Below, one piece after another: positions 12,000 through 23,155 of a DNA stretch of 44,484 nucleotides. A program made the position numbers and the translations under genes. Origin of the DNA: Trachelipus rathkii (lineage: Eukaryota; Arthropoda; Malacostraca; Isopoda; Trachelipodidae); assembly GCA_015478945.1 (NCBI GenBank), contig JABUQX010014172.1, positions 1 through 44,484 of the forward strand, written 5' to 3'. The notes below the pieces were generated by a model. That model made no database searches and was not told the DNA's origin. It worked only from the letters and a program-made list of their open reading frames with translations. Within the stretch, counting starts at the first letter, position 1; every line of letters begins with the position of its first letter.

Positions 12000-14110
12000 T
12001 TCGTATAGTGTCAGAGATTATATCCTAAATGAAGGATCATCTATAGATTCCTTTTTATATAGAATTGATCCTGTGTAGAGCCCTAGAATTGATACTAAGA
12101 GAATTATGAATCGATAGGCATGAGAGCTTCATAATAGGATATACTTCAGTGTGGCAAAAATTCTTTCTCTTTACAAACCGAGTCGATGGTGATGGGTTAT
12201 GTGGGACGTCTATGAAGGATAGTGGTGTGTTTTGAATTATTACTGGATTTACTGTATGTAGTAAGAAATTTCTGTAATACGATTGTACGCTTTTCAACTG
12301 CGTGAGATAAATTTCTAGATTCAAAGAATCTATATTTTATGTGCTAATGTCTCAGGGATAAAAATGTTTCCTGTTTATTTCTTATTGATGGATAGTGCTG
12401 TCCTTGAAGGATCTAATAAAACGTATTGTTGATTAGTTAGGATCTGCAAAGTTTACTATTTTATGCACTGACAACGGTATAAACTATAAACATTCATTCG
12501 CGTTAAAGTGCCTCAAAAGTATTAAAAACTTTCCTTTCTTTGTAGAGTCACTCCTAAAATTTGAGGTGTGTAGATTAAACAATTTGTATCGTTAGCATGA
12601 TATTCGCTTGTCGTAAATGTATGGATTATGACTGGGGTTATTGCTTAAATCTCATTTGTTAACATACCTCTATCCGTCTGTGAATAGATTTACCACTCGT
12701 AGAAATATCACAACTCACCTAGATAAAAACATTTAGCTAGAAGTTACCCTATTTATACTCAAGGGATTTCTAATTAGTTTAAATCTCATATTACATTTAC
12801 TCCAAAGGACAGTACTTGAAACTTGATGTTAAGTGCATGAAAATCTTGGTTTAATGTTAGTTTAGTGTATTTTCGCTAAATCGTTAATTGTGAAATGTTA
12901 GGATAATTTGTCCGTCTTGTAGACGTATTCATTAATATAATTTCCTTTAGTTTCAGAAATTATTGTAATGTTGCTTTATTAATTAAGTAATACAACTTTG
13001 TTCGACTCGACTAACGGCTGCCTGAGATATAGTTAGGTAATATTAGAAAGAACTTATGTTTTGTGTTATGTTTTTTCAATTAATAATATAAATTATAATA
13101 TATCATCTATCTGTTCCAGGAATTGGGGTTACACAAATAGAAAACAAATGAATATAAGATGCAATAGACCTCAAAAGGTCCGTGGTGAAGAAGGGTGGGG
13201 AAGGGTTGATTAAGTTGATAATTTACTGATTTTAACTGACTCTTATTATGCTATTAAAATAATCAGTTAAACATATAAATATATGTAACTAGATCTTACT
13301 CCTTATATTAAATATATTTATCAAAAATCATCTTATTTTTAACTTATTCTTGGAGATAAAAATTCTTTGTTAATGTTTTGCTAGATTATTTACCTCGTTG
13401 GTCTGTATGTAATAACTTAAGACAAGGTTATGATGAAATTCTATTTGTTTAATTATATATTTAACTGTAGGTCCTACTAATAAAATTAACGTTAATTATT
13501 ATTGTTTATAAGAGATAATGCTTGAAAAAAGTGGGAAAAATAGGCTACTAACGATTTTGTATGTAATCATAGTAAATTAGTTTTACTTTACTAGGGTTTA
13601 TGACAGTGGTATGAAAACTTTTGTTTAAGTATGTTTACCAGTTATATTTAGTGGCGTTAAGTCTCTGTATGTAGGTTTGTCGTTTAGTAAAAACCATGAT
13701 TATATAATTCTTATAGTTAATCATGTTGATGCTAATATGTTTATGACTTTTTTAATTAAATGTAAAAACACATTGTATATTAATAGCATATATTCGATTG
13801 GATTAGTAAATTTAAACCCGACCCTTACTAGTTTAATCTTGGTCAGTGCCATATTGTTATTCATTATAATGGTTCGGTCCGAAAAATGAATAATATATGG
13901 CTACTTTTGCGAGACACCGTCACGGCTACTCGTTTAAGAAATTAAAGAATGAGGAGTGTAGATTAAAAGTAATAATAATATTAAACATTGATATTTGTTA
14001 GAGATTGTGAAAAAGTGTAGAAGGGGTTCTTATTGGTACATATTTTGGCTTCATGTCCATCGATTTCAGTCCATACGTTTATGGAAATACTTTACTATTA
14101 GTTACCAAAG
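12000..14110 (+). pseudogene. Possible traces of a retroelement pol gene (very tentative)
   Basis: Two short stretches in plus-strand frames resemble retroelement enzymes. At 13,217-13,267 the translation DNLLILTDSYYAIKIIS resembles the RNase H TDSxxA core. At 14,050-14,106 the translation FMSIDFSPYVYGNTLLLV faintly resembles an integrase core start. The order (RNase H before integrase) fits Ty3/gypsy elements. No reverse transcriptase, LTR or continuous frame is visible, and in DNA this AT-rich both could be chance. The rest of the interval shows nothing recognisable. Confidence 0.15.
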
Positions 14111-14560
14111 AAAACTATTAAAAAATGCTGCCAACGATATACCTACACCGTTTTAAGTAACGCTCCATCTGCAAGCATGAATGGTGTGCACCTTCAGAGA
14201 AACATGACAGTTCGGGAACTTGGGGAATTTTCCGGATTAAAAGTGCATAAGAACTACAGCTATAATATGGAGAAAGTGCCTCTCGCGAAGTAGGTCTAAG
14301 AGAGACTCGTCTTGAAAGATAGCGCGCTTGGGAGAAAGTGTCGCGCTTTTGCGCAATTTCCGCGTCTATCGATAGAGTAGTGTCGTGTTCGATGAGTATG
14401 TACTGATAGATACTTTTGTTTATTTGAGCTTGCATTTATTGAATTACTCTTCTATAGGTCAAATTAAAAATATACTTCATTTTCAAATATGGAGTTCTGA
14501 GGAGTAGTACTTGCTCAAAAAGATCCCAATAAATATCTAGGAGCAAGTCAATGTATAATC
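14111..14560. other. Unrecognised mixed-composition segment, mirrored at 42,116-42,480
   Basis: This segment is relatively G+C-rich for the window and has a 105-codon minus-strand frame (14,118-14,435) without family motifs. Its mirror shares ordered words: GAACTTGGGGAATTTTCCGGAT against GAACTTGAATTTCGAAT, and AAATATGGA followed by AGTA and AGCAAG words. The frame is not preserved there, so it is probably not coding. Confidence 0.5.
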
Positions 14561-15840
14561 ACTATTATAATAATAGATAATTAATTATATAATTATAATA
14601 TAAATATATATAAATATAAAATTAATAATAATAATATAATAATTAATAAATAACTATAATTATAAATCATATATATAATCGTCATAATTTGTTAATACAA
14701 TACTCGGTTTTAATAGATAATAAATCAAGAAATGTTAAGTATCACGGATTCATAGAGGCGGATAACAAAGTAAGTAAAACATCTCGCTACACCGTCTCAT
14801 TCTTCAATTAGTGTGTTACAAAAGAAATCAGGACAAGTACAAAGTAACATAAATCTCGTTACGCTTTCCTATATAGTCTAATTACACCATGTGTTCCAAA
14901 AAAGATATTAATTAAGATATTATATTATTATCATTCCTTGAATTTCATTGGCTGTTCGTTGATGGCTTATGGCAAACTTGCAAGTTTCTACTCTTGAATT
15001 GGCTAATTTTACCCTTGGAGCGTTACACATAGATTACGTTAATTTATGTATATATCAATAATAGTTGCAATGTCTGGCTAGATCTTCGAACAATTTATTT
15101 CCATATCCAATGGTTCTAGTTTGATGGGACGCTGCAGTAGTAAATAGTTAGAATCGAAACACGCAGTTTATAAATCCGTGTGTTGCTGAGAATCCTATAT
15201 CGTTGGTAATATATTAATAAGATCTATTACTACCTACTTCATCATAATGATTAATTATATATAATAATAATAATAATATACTAACATGAAAACATACATT
15301 TTTACATTTTTAATCTTAAATAATAATGAATAATATCATTGAATTTCATATATAATTAATAAGTATATTAATAATTAAAATTCCTACACGGACTGAAATT
15401 AAATATCATTATAATACATATTATATCTACCATTATACTTTGTGAATGCGTTTGTTGTATAGTAAACAGAATTTAGAGAATTGCTTATGTGTACTCAATC
15501 TAATTGCTGGTTCATCAAGTTACTATTTTGGAAAATACTAATTCTAATTTATTAGTTAAACCTTAGCCTTAATCGAATGCATAAGTAATGATCTAGTTAG
15601 GTCAACTTAATGATTGAGATATTATTTTTAATTTGTTTTAGTACTTTTTCATTATTATTAATAAAGTTTAATTAAAAATTATACAATTATTAATACGACA
15701 TTCATTTATGTAAAATAAGACTGTATGTTTGTTATATTATTTCATTCATTTAACCTTCAATACTAAAAAACTAAATAAAGTTTCATGATCATATATATTA
15801 TATTCTTCATATAACTTATTTCTTTCAGTCTAATCCTTGT
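14561..15840. other. AT-rich sequence, no gene
   Basis: TA/ATA tracts at 14,565-14,680 and 15,240-15,440 flank mixed sequence with stops in all frames. Nothing recognisable. Confidence 0.5.
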
Positions 15841-16110
15841 ATAAATAATCAATACAGGGGGGTTGAATCTGGAGTGGTTTTACATGTACATCTCCAGTGC
15901 GGGGGTCCCTACAGCCTTTTTTTTGGGGTTCGGCAACAAAGCCGGCATGGTCCACCACATTGCTAACATATAAATGGCATCCCCGGTCTCCCGGCAAACG
16001 GCCCCGCATCTAACCCGATTCCCCAAACCTCGTAAGCCTCTATGTAGCGCCACCGGCCACTTCCGTTAAAGTGCTCCCCTTGCTCGTTGGCCTCCTGCTT
16101 TCTAAATAGA
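15841..16110 (-). repeat. G+C-rich insert, possibly a tRNA-related SINE fragment
   Basis: An abrupt G+C-rich island in AT-rich DNA, including GGGGGTCCCTACAGCC and CGGCATGGTCCACCAC. On the minus strand it has a GGTGGCGCTACATAGAGG stretch and, further on, AATCGGGTTAGA. These loosely parallel AGTGGTAGAGACGG and TAATCGGGATGA at 40,400-40,460. That suggests the same degenerate tRNA-like element in both arms, but the match is weak. Confidence 0.3.
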
Positions 16111-16275
16111 CTTTTGACTACAATAAAATTTATACCCTCAATTCCTTCATCCCAACTACTAAAAGGTCATGCTGCTAACTGTCTACCTGTTCTTCTCAAA
16201 TAACTATTATTCTTTTTTATAAATGTTATATTTTAAAACTTCTTAAAATACCATTTCCTATATTAGGGCTTTCTC

Positions 16276-16855
16276 TTGAGACATTTATTAATTAAAATAA
16301 TATTAATTTTTTATTTTATTATATTGTATCATGCTTTTATTATTCTTTGTGATCTGTTAATTTTAGTATTAAGTATAAAGAGCAATTTTTTCTTATATTT
16401 TATTCTATTATTGATATCTATTATAAATTTTTCTTTTATACTTAACAATAAGAAAGTAAGTAGCATTAAGCTAATAATATTATTAATATTATATATACTA
16501 CTATAATATTAATATAATATTAAGTATAATTTAATATTAATTAAATATTAATATATTAATATTTTATTATTATTATATTTTATATTATTATATTATTATT
16601 GTTATTATTATTATTATAATTATTATTATTATATATATATTATGTATTAATATTATTAGTATTATTATCTATATATTATATTATTATTTATTTATTATTA
16701 TTATAATAATTTTTATTATATAGATTATATAATTATTAAGTATTATTATTATTATGTAATATTAGATAGTATATTATTATTATTTTATATAGTATTATTA
16801 TTTATTATTTATTAATTATTATTATTATTTGTATTATTATATTATAATATTATAA

Positions 16856-16887
<32 letters not shown>

Positions 16888-17035
16888 TATTATTATTATT
16901 ATTATTATTATATTATTTGATTATTATTATTGATATGTATTCTTATTATTAAATATTTATTATATATAGATATTATTATATTATCAATATCATGAATATT
17001 ATTAATATTATTAATATTATTACCGTTATTATTAT
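16276..17035. repeat. (ATT)n-rich block
   Basis: Long runs of TTA/ATT trinucleotide with TATA interruptions. It is the mirror of the AAT-rich block at 39,070-39,660. The 76-codon frame at 16,276-16,506 is Ile/Leu-rich translation of this DNA. Confidence 0.85.
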
Positions 17036-17040
17036 TATTT

Positions 17041-17830
17041 GGTCATTTATGTGCAATTTAGCCACTGTTTGCAAGGGTTCGCAGGTGCGGCAAAGAGAGA
17101 TCATGCCACAAGCACAAACTCATCCTCACTCCCCATCCTACAGCCCTGTGAACTGAAAGCACCGCTAAGGCTGCTTCTTTGTTATTCGCTTTTGAAATGA
17201 ATTGTTAGAATGGGCAAGTTGGATTTAAAGAATTACAATTTTCTCATTTTCCTCTTGTTAATCTCATCCTTTTCTCGTCATAAATAATCCAACTCGCTGA
17301 ACAAGTGTCGCTCGGTATACACACTAGATGGGCATTGACAATATCTTTTAACAATCTTCTTCTTCGAATTTTACTTCGATCCTTTCACACAGTAAAAGAT
17401 CATCTGTCCGAATCAAATCCTTTTTTCTTTTTGATATTTGTGCTATTTACCGCAAAATATCCTTTAATTAAATTCTATTTCTGTATCAGAATCTATTTCT
17501 GTATCAGAACTTCCTTCAAAACATAAGGAGTTGTAAAAAATTTCCCTTTAAATCGAGCATCTAGATACATTTCAAAACTTCTCATCTCTTCCCAAATTAA
17601 TCAAATTCGATTATACTCTGATTATTGTTTACAGCTGTTTAATTCCCTTCAGCCTCGAAATTGAAGGTCTGGTAAAGAGTTTTTTAACGACACAAAAAAG
17701 TTTTACTTATGATATAGAGGATAATTGAAAGCTTAATTTTTTAGCAATCTCTTCAATACTCAATAGGGTAAATAATTCCATAGTATAAAATAAGAACTAG
17801 TAAGTTATCTTCTTAAAAGTATTTCAGGAG
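17041..17830. other. Unrecognised segment mirrored at 37,910-39,065
   Basis: Begins with TGTGCAATTTAGCCACTG and TTTGCAAGGGTTCGCAGG. The mirror has the complements of GTGCAATTAAAGCCACTG and TTTGCAAGGTTACCAGGAG. A second anchor is CCCTTCAGCCTCGAAATTGAA against CCCTGTCGAAGTCAGAA. Frames are short in both arms. It contains no transposon motif I recognise, so it may be low-copy DNA or an unknown element. Confidence 0.55.
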
Positions 17831-17846
17831 TAAAGAAAAACCGAAT

Positions 17847-17858
17847 GGAGGAGAGAGA

Positions 17859-17898
<40 letters not shown>

Positions 17899-17948
17899 AG
17901 AGAGAGGAGAGAGGAGAGAGAGACACACGAGAAGAGAGAGAGAGAGAG
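17847..17948 (+). repeat. (GA)n microsatellite, outer pair (left)
   Basis: About 100 bp of GA with a few breaks (CACAC at about 17,924). The mirror is the CT tract at 37,763-37,907; both are flanked by CCGAATGGAG/CCGGTT-type sequence on the outer side. Confidence 0.95.
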
Positions 17949-17999
17949 CAAGTTTTTGATAGCATAAAGAGAGTATCTTTAAAAAGGATACTTGATATA

Positions 18000-18325
18000 T
18001 GCATATTCATATATATATATATAATATTTATATAAATATAATATATATATTATATAATATATAAAAAATTATATTAAAATGTTTAATAAAATATATATAT
18101 ATAATCTATTATATATTATAAAATATATCATATATATATATATATATATATATCTATTATAGATATATATTATATTATAGAATTATTATTTTATATAATA
18201 TATGATTATAAAATATTATATATATATATATATAATATATAATATATCTAATATATATACTATATATATTTATTATTATTATATAAATATAAATATATGT
18301 ATATAAATGATATATATAATATAAG
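18000..18325. repeat. TA-rich block
   Basis: Interrupted TA/ATA tract between the GA microsatellite and the next element. Its mirror is the patchy TA sequence at 37,100-37,700. Confidence 0.85.
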
Positions 18326-18329
18326 GAAA

Positions 18330-18960
18330 TACACAGCCGATAGTATCGGTACGGGACTGAATCGGCAGTAATCTGGCCATTTTCTTGGTATCGGTTATTG
18401 GTTAATATAACGATATCTTTGGCCGATACTCTAAACTTTTTTGGGTATAGAATATGAGAAAATTTTAAATTCAGTATAAATTAGTTTCGCTATTATAAAG
18501 GCTAATATAGTGTGTCAATTTTTTGCTTCCTTTTCAAAAATGATAAGGGTCAAAAAGTCGTGTGTTTTGATAGGATCACAATTAAAATTAAAAAAAGGGA
18601 AATGTTACTTGGGTTTCCTCTTTGTAAATAGCTTACTTATACTTCATAATTCGTGATAATTCACATTTCATTAAACCGCATCAGCAACTGTCCCCTAAAA
18701 AGTCGTCTTCTTATCAGTTACATTCATAGAAACTATTGACACAATTACAATGACATACAACTTGTAGAAAAAACAACACAGCCCGCTCAAGATACCTAAA
18801 AGAAGCTCCGCGAAACAGAGGCGAAAGCTAGTAATACTAATTGTTGCATGTTTTCAAAACAATTTGATGACTTTTTTGATTGGATCGGTTAGTTCTCGAA
18901 AGAAAACGTGTCAAACACCAAAATAATAATAATTGAATGTTCTTTCCCCACCGTTCTTTT
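18330..18960. mobile_element. Probable non-autonomous DNA transposon fragment with CGATAC-rich end
   Basis: The left end carries repeated words of the type GCCGATAGTATCGGTACGGG, CTTGGTATCGGTTATTGG and TTGGCCGATAC. Ends built from overlapping CGATACCGATAC words occur in many animal hAT-type non-autonomous elements; assignment to that family is inference. Near 18,804-18,835 a small hairpin is formed by CTCCGCGAAACAGAGGCG. The mirror copy is at 36,440-37,095. No transposase motif is seen. Confidence 0.4.
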
Positions 18961-19100
18961 ATTATTATATATAAAAGAGATAATATATAATTAATATATA
19001 TTATAAATATATATATATAGAATATAATATAGTATTATAATATAATGATATATATATATAATTATATTAGATATTTCAAGCTAATCTCGCTTTATATATT
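18961..19100. repeat. TA-rich block
   Basis: TATATA tract separating two elements. The mirror lies around 36,100-36,240. Confidence 0.75.
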
Positions 19101-19109
19101 TACAATTTT

Positions 19110-19388
19110 AAAAACCCGTTAGTTGCTAACTAGGTAGAATAATAATAAACAACACAGTTCTTCAACAATTTAAAATAAAAAACATTGTAATAGCTGATAA
19201 ATGTAACGAGGGGAACAGGCTTTCGCATATTTATTGTTTGGCTTCTTCTCGCATCAAAGACTGTTTGAATAGAAGAACGCAAAATTTGCGAAAGGTTGTT
19301 CCTGTTAATTTTATCAGTTTTATGTTTTAGTAAAGTGTTTTTATACAGTGTTGTTTAAATCTACCTAGTTAGCAACTAAGGGTTTTAA
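19110..19388. mobile_element. Fold-back (long-TIR) MITE, left-arm copy
   Basis: The left end has TTAGTTGCTAACTAGGTAG and the right end has CTACCTAGTTAGCAACTAA, a near-perfect inverted pair. Pairing continues inward: ACAACACAG with CAGTGTTGT, then AGGGGAACAGGCTTTCGCA with TGCGAAAGGTTGTTCCTGT. Most of the 280 bp can therefore fold into one hairpin. There is no coding capacity, as expected for a non-autonomous DNA element. It sits between TA tracts, so a TA target site is plausible but cannot be delimited. The mirror copy is at 35,682-36,023. Confidence 0.75.
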
Positions 19389-19618
19389 TAATATATATAT
19401 TATATATATATAAATATATATATTATAATATATATATTAATACTATATAATAATAATATATATACATATATTAACATACATATATTATATAATATATAAA
19501 TTTATATATAGTAATATATATATAATATTATAATATAATATATATAAGTATACTATATTGTAATTATATTATATTAATTATAAAGCATATATATAATTAT
19601 ATAATAATATATATATAA
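19389..19618. repeat. TA-rich block
   Basis: Interrupted (TA)n between the MITE and the next unique stretch. The mirror is at 35,380-35,630. Confidence 0.85.
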
Positions 19619-20104
19619 AATGGGGTTTGAAGATCCTTTCAATTGTAAAATATTCCCTAGATTAGTAAAAACTATTTAAACAATGTAAGCTACTGGGAAT
19701 TCATTCTCTACAATTGCTTAAATATATATGACTTACATATATCATATTTAATATAATCAAGCATTTGCTTAAAAGGTAACGGATATCATTAATGTCAATT
19801 TATATATTATAGTAATAAAAAAAAATACCTATTTTAAATTATAGAAGTTAACCAAAATTCTAAGTGATGTGTTTATCTCTGTGATATTGATTAATTTTTT
19901 TAGCCTTTCGTTCGTTTAATTAAAAACTGTATACCATGCCTTCATAAGTTCATAATTAGTATATCTAACTAGTATAAGAGATATTTAATGACTTTGTAAC
20001 TACTATACATAGTTGATTAACATTAATATATATTTATATATGACTATATATAATATATAAATAATATATATATATAATTAATATATATAATAATAATAAA
20101 TAAT
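19619..20104. other. Unrecognised AT-rich segment
   Basis: The start GGGGTTTGAAGATCCTTTC pairs with GAAAAGGATCTTCAAAAC at 35,358-35,375 in the other arm. No frame or motif is seen; a TA tract closes it at 20,020-20,104. Confidence 0.5.
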
Positions 20105-21360
20105 AAATTTATATATAATGAGCCTGTGTGAAGATAGTCAATTATAGGTAGAGTACGTGTCTAGAAAGTACGAAGAACAGTATTCAGTTGAATGTAGATA
20201 AGAGCGTAGAAGCGCATGCACAGTTCGGCAAACCGAGGACATTGAAAGAGCGCATGGATAGCCGAGAGTTAAGGAAATCATAGATTCTCACCTTCAGTAA
20301 GAGGTTTAAAGTGGATCGATCAGAAGTAATGATAAAATGTCATCTAATGTAACAGGAATATCTAGGAGTAATTGCAAAGAGGTTCTAGAAGCTCAGAAGC
20401 ACGCATATTGGAACTAGTTATAATTGATGCAGATGTGATCGCTTATTAAATTGGAGAAAAGAGAATGAATTCCTAGAAATTCGTGACAGAGAAGATTAAA
20501 TTCATGTTTGAAGAAATGTTAAAGTTGTGAAGAATTCGATAGGAAGTAAGGTAACTTGAAGCACGAATGATCAATACTGGCTAGAAAGGCTAAGACGCCT
20601 TTCGAATAACAACTTGGTTAATTGGTTTTCAAAGCTGACATAAAGTGTAATATAATAACTCTTCAGTAAATAGAAAAGGCGATGTAGAATCTTATGTACA
20701 GTTGAAAATGTAATATATTATGAAAAATTAGGTCAGTGTCCATATGATCCCTAGTAATTTAAATATGTATATTATTTTCTAATCAGAGAAAGCTGCTTGT
20801 GTGCAGGGTGCGAAAAAGGTATGTTCTAAGTGAACTAGGCTCATAAAATGTACGTAAGACTACAACAACTTAGTTACAGTGTAACTGGGATGGAAGACAG
20901 GAACTAAGCTACTCGGTTACCTATAGAAAGGATAAATATCAAATAGAGAAAGTTTGAAAATCAAAGTTTTAGGTCAAATTCTCTCAAAAGTTAGATTTGA
21001 CTGTTATTTTCGTGCGCAGCGACACAAGTAACGCACGGATTATCGCACGAAACCAAGTTAGTGAGCAGAGGTAAGAGATCATCATGTCAGGATGTTCTTA
21101 CAAAATATCTTGTGATAGATACAAATAAATTAGGCGGTTCCAAAATTCCTGTTATTCGTAAACCTTTGGCAGAAAAAGATAAACAAAATGACGTTAAGTT
21201 AGGCTAGAACGGATCCCTCCGTGCCATGACTTGAACGAAACAAATTCGGACAGATGTTTCTCGCAAGGAAGGAAAGCTACAGAGCCAAGTTTTGGAGAAC
21301 CAAGAGAGATTAACCATAATAATAAGGCTTCTTATTATAAAGTCAGATACGGAGGAGCGG
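20105..21360 (-). mobile_element. Jockey-type non-LTR retrotransposon RT fragment, decayed (left-arm copy)
   Basis: Reading the minus strand from 21,360 downwards gives an order of blocks matching the copy at 33,285-34,735: a DYxG/W-type start, an ARRDPF-like segment (the K-GD block of jockey RTs), AACAGGAATTTTGGAA-type text, then text matching the KLSS segment. Every block is split by frameshifts, so the protein cannot be read through. The outer end (CTAGAAAGTACG at about 20,160) pairs with TTTTCTAGACACGTAC near 34,672. The element lies head-to-head with the jockey 3' half at 21,490, with a GA tract between them. Confidence 0.65.
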
Positions 21361-21488
21361 GGAAGAGAGCGAAAGAGAGAGAGAGAGCAAGCGAAATAGA
21401 GAAATGAGGAGAAGAAAAAAGAAGAGAAGAGAAAGAAGAGGAGGAGAGAAGAGAGAGAGAAGAGAGGGAGGAGAGAGGAGAAGAGAGA
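21361..21488 (+). repeat. Purine (GA/GGA/GAAA) microsatellite, middle pair (left)
   Basis: About 128 bp of almost pure purine at the junction of two oppositely oriented jockey fragments. The mirror is the CT tract at 33,163-33,284. The Ser/Leu frames on the minus strand are translation of this repeat. Confidence 0.95.
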
Positions 21489-21489
21489 A

Positions 21490-22795
21490 CATAAGATTTT
21501 AGTATTACATGCATCACGGCTTTCGGCGCTCTGGAGGTACATGGTGAAATCTATACTTTCCTATCTATACAAGTTTATGGTTTTCCCCACCTCAGGAATT
21601 ACGGCAGACTTGCGTGGTGGCGCTGACTATATCAATAGCCTTGACCCGGTATACGCGCACTGCTTCAAGCTCCCCCACTTAGGATTGTCTCCCTTCTCTT
21701 TGCTTCTTTGTTACCTACTTTTGTTCTTTCAAATCGCTGTTGTTGATGTGGCGGCTTACTTACTCTTCTTTTTCTGTCAATAGATCAGGATAGAATTTCC
21801 GGGTCTTATCCCTACTTTATTCTGGCTTTTCATTAATGATCTTCTCGTTGGCACATCTAACTCTATCCACTCATATGCCTATGACTCCGACCCTTCATTC
21901 TTCAACGTATTTCAATTCTCTGTTAACTTGCTTTTACTTCTAGAAGTGCCTCTCGCGTCTTAAGCTTTCCTAACTCCATTCTTCGCTTGATTCTGGAATG
22001 AGACTTTTCGGTGGGGTCGTCGCAACCTTGAAGTTTTAATTCTTTAAAAACCCAACTTCTACAAATCTCGCTCTCAAAGACACTTTAACTTTCCTATCCT
22101 CTTTCGACGGTTCTCGTCTCTCCTGTTGCAATATAAACATCCCTGGCCTTAACATAACAAAAATGGTCTGAAACTCAAACACATAACAACAGTTGCTACG
22201 GGGGCCTCAAAGAAACTGGGATTTGTTAGACTGCGGTATTTTTTTTTCTCTTCACGAGTTATATTATGACAAGAGGTCTCATCCGCTTGATGGAGTACTG
22301 CTTCCAATTTGGTGGCTCGTGTTCAATCAACACCGGCGTTTCTGGATAGGTGTCGAGTCCAAGGCTAAAAAACTTATAAATCGTCCTGTACTTTCTAGTT
22401 CACTTGAAGCTCTATCTTCTTTGCGTCGCGATGTTGGGGCTTTATCTCGTTACTATAGGTACAGCGGCAGGTGCTCGAGGGACTTTCCACTCGCGTGCCG
22501 CCCTTTAAGACGCCTCGCAGCACAAAGGGTGCTGTGTCGGAACATGAGTTGTGTTGGATGGTTAGCAACTGGAACAAATATTTCGTGCGCGGTCTTCTTT
22601 CCTGCCACCCATGTTCGTGGAATTCTCTTCCAGTTTCTGTGTCCTACTCCAATATCTCCCTCAATTAAAGCCCCGCGTCTTGTGTCATCTCGTAAGTTTG
22701 CGTTAGGTTGATATATTTTGTTGAGTGTAAGACGCCCCCTCCTAATACGTGGCTTTTGATTTGGGGGTGGTGACAGCTGTAAAAACAAAAAAAAA
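21490..22795 (+). mobile_element. Jockey-type non-LTR retrotransposon, 3' half (left-arm copy)
   Basis: RT motifs follow in order on the plus strand, broken by frameshifts. FWLFINDLL with SIHSYAYD lies near 21,822-21,885, where the YADD catalytic box of the family has become YAYD. GVESKAKKLINRPVLSSSLE and SLRRDVGALSRYYRYSGRCS lie in the 172-codon frame at 22,193-22,711; these are the thumb/connection blocks. The C-terminal signature SWNSLPVSV lies at 22,618-22,644. An A-rich tail follows at about 22,780-22,800. In jockey elements this protein copies element RNA at the target site. Only the 3' half is present, and it is non-functional as read. The mirror is 31,837-33,162. Confidence 0.85.
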
Positions 22796-23040
22796 TAATT
22801 AAGGAAAACAAAAAAAATAATTAACAGAAATTATGGAGGAGGGAGGGGATTAATAGGAATCGCTACAAATAGTCTAAAGTGAGAATCAAAGTCAAAGATT
22901 GGCCAGAACCAAAGTTCAGTTAATAGAAAGAACCAGTGTCGTCCTAAAGAAGTAGAGCAGTGTCATAGACCAAAGTTTTTAACTTAATATAAAGATAATG
23001 CAGTTCTGACGGATAAAGAAATATGGTTACTGCAAGAGTG
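22796..23040. other. Unrecognised spacer mirrored at 31,615-31,836
   Basis: Shared ordered words with the other arm include TCTAAAGTGA and TGTCGTCCT, plus ACCAAAGTTTTT against ACCACAAGTTTTAC. No gene. Confidence 0.5.
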
Positions 23041-23155
23041 TATATTTATAAATATATATTATAATTATATCTATATATATATAATATAATAAATATATTA
23101 ATATATATATATATATATAATATTAATATATATATATTATATATATATAATATCA
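23041..23155. repeat. TA-rich block
   Basis: Interrupted (TA)n; mirror at 31,490-31,612. Confidence 0.85.

Noticed and set aside
22193..22711. 172-codon open frame, the longest in the window, as a host gene
   Set aside because: Its central residues match the thumb/connection blocks of jockey RTs, and the frame changes at both ends; it is a transposon fragment.
20105..22795. One jockey element with its 5' part inverted by twin priming
   Set aside because: The mirror-arm copies show that both halves contain the KAFD and INDLL regions, so their content overlaps and they cannot be two parts of one element.
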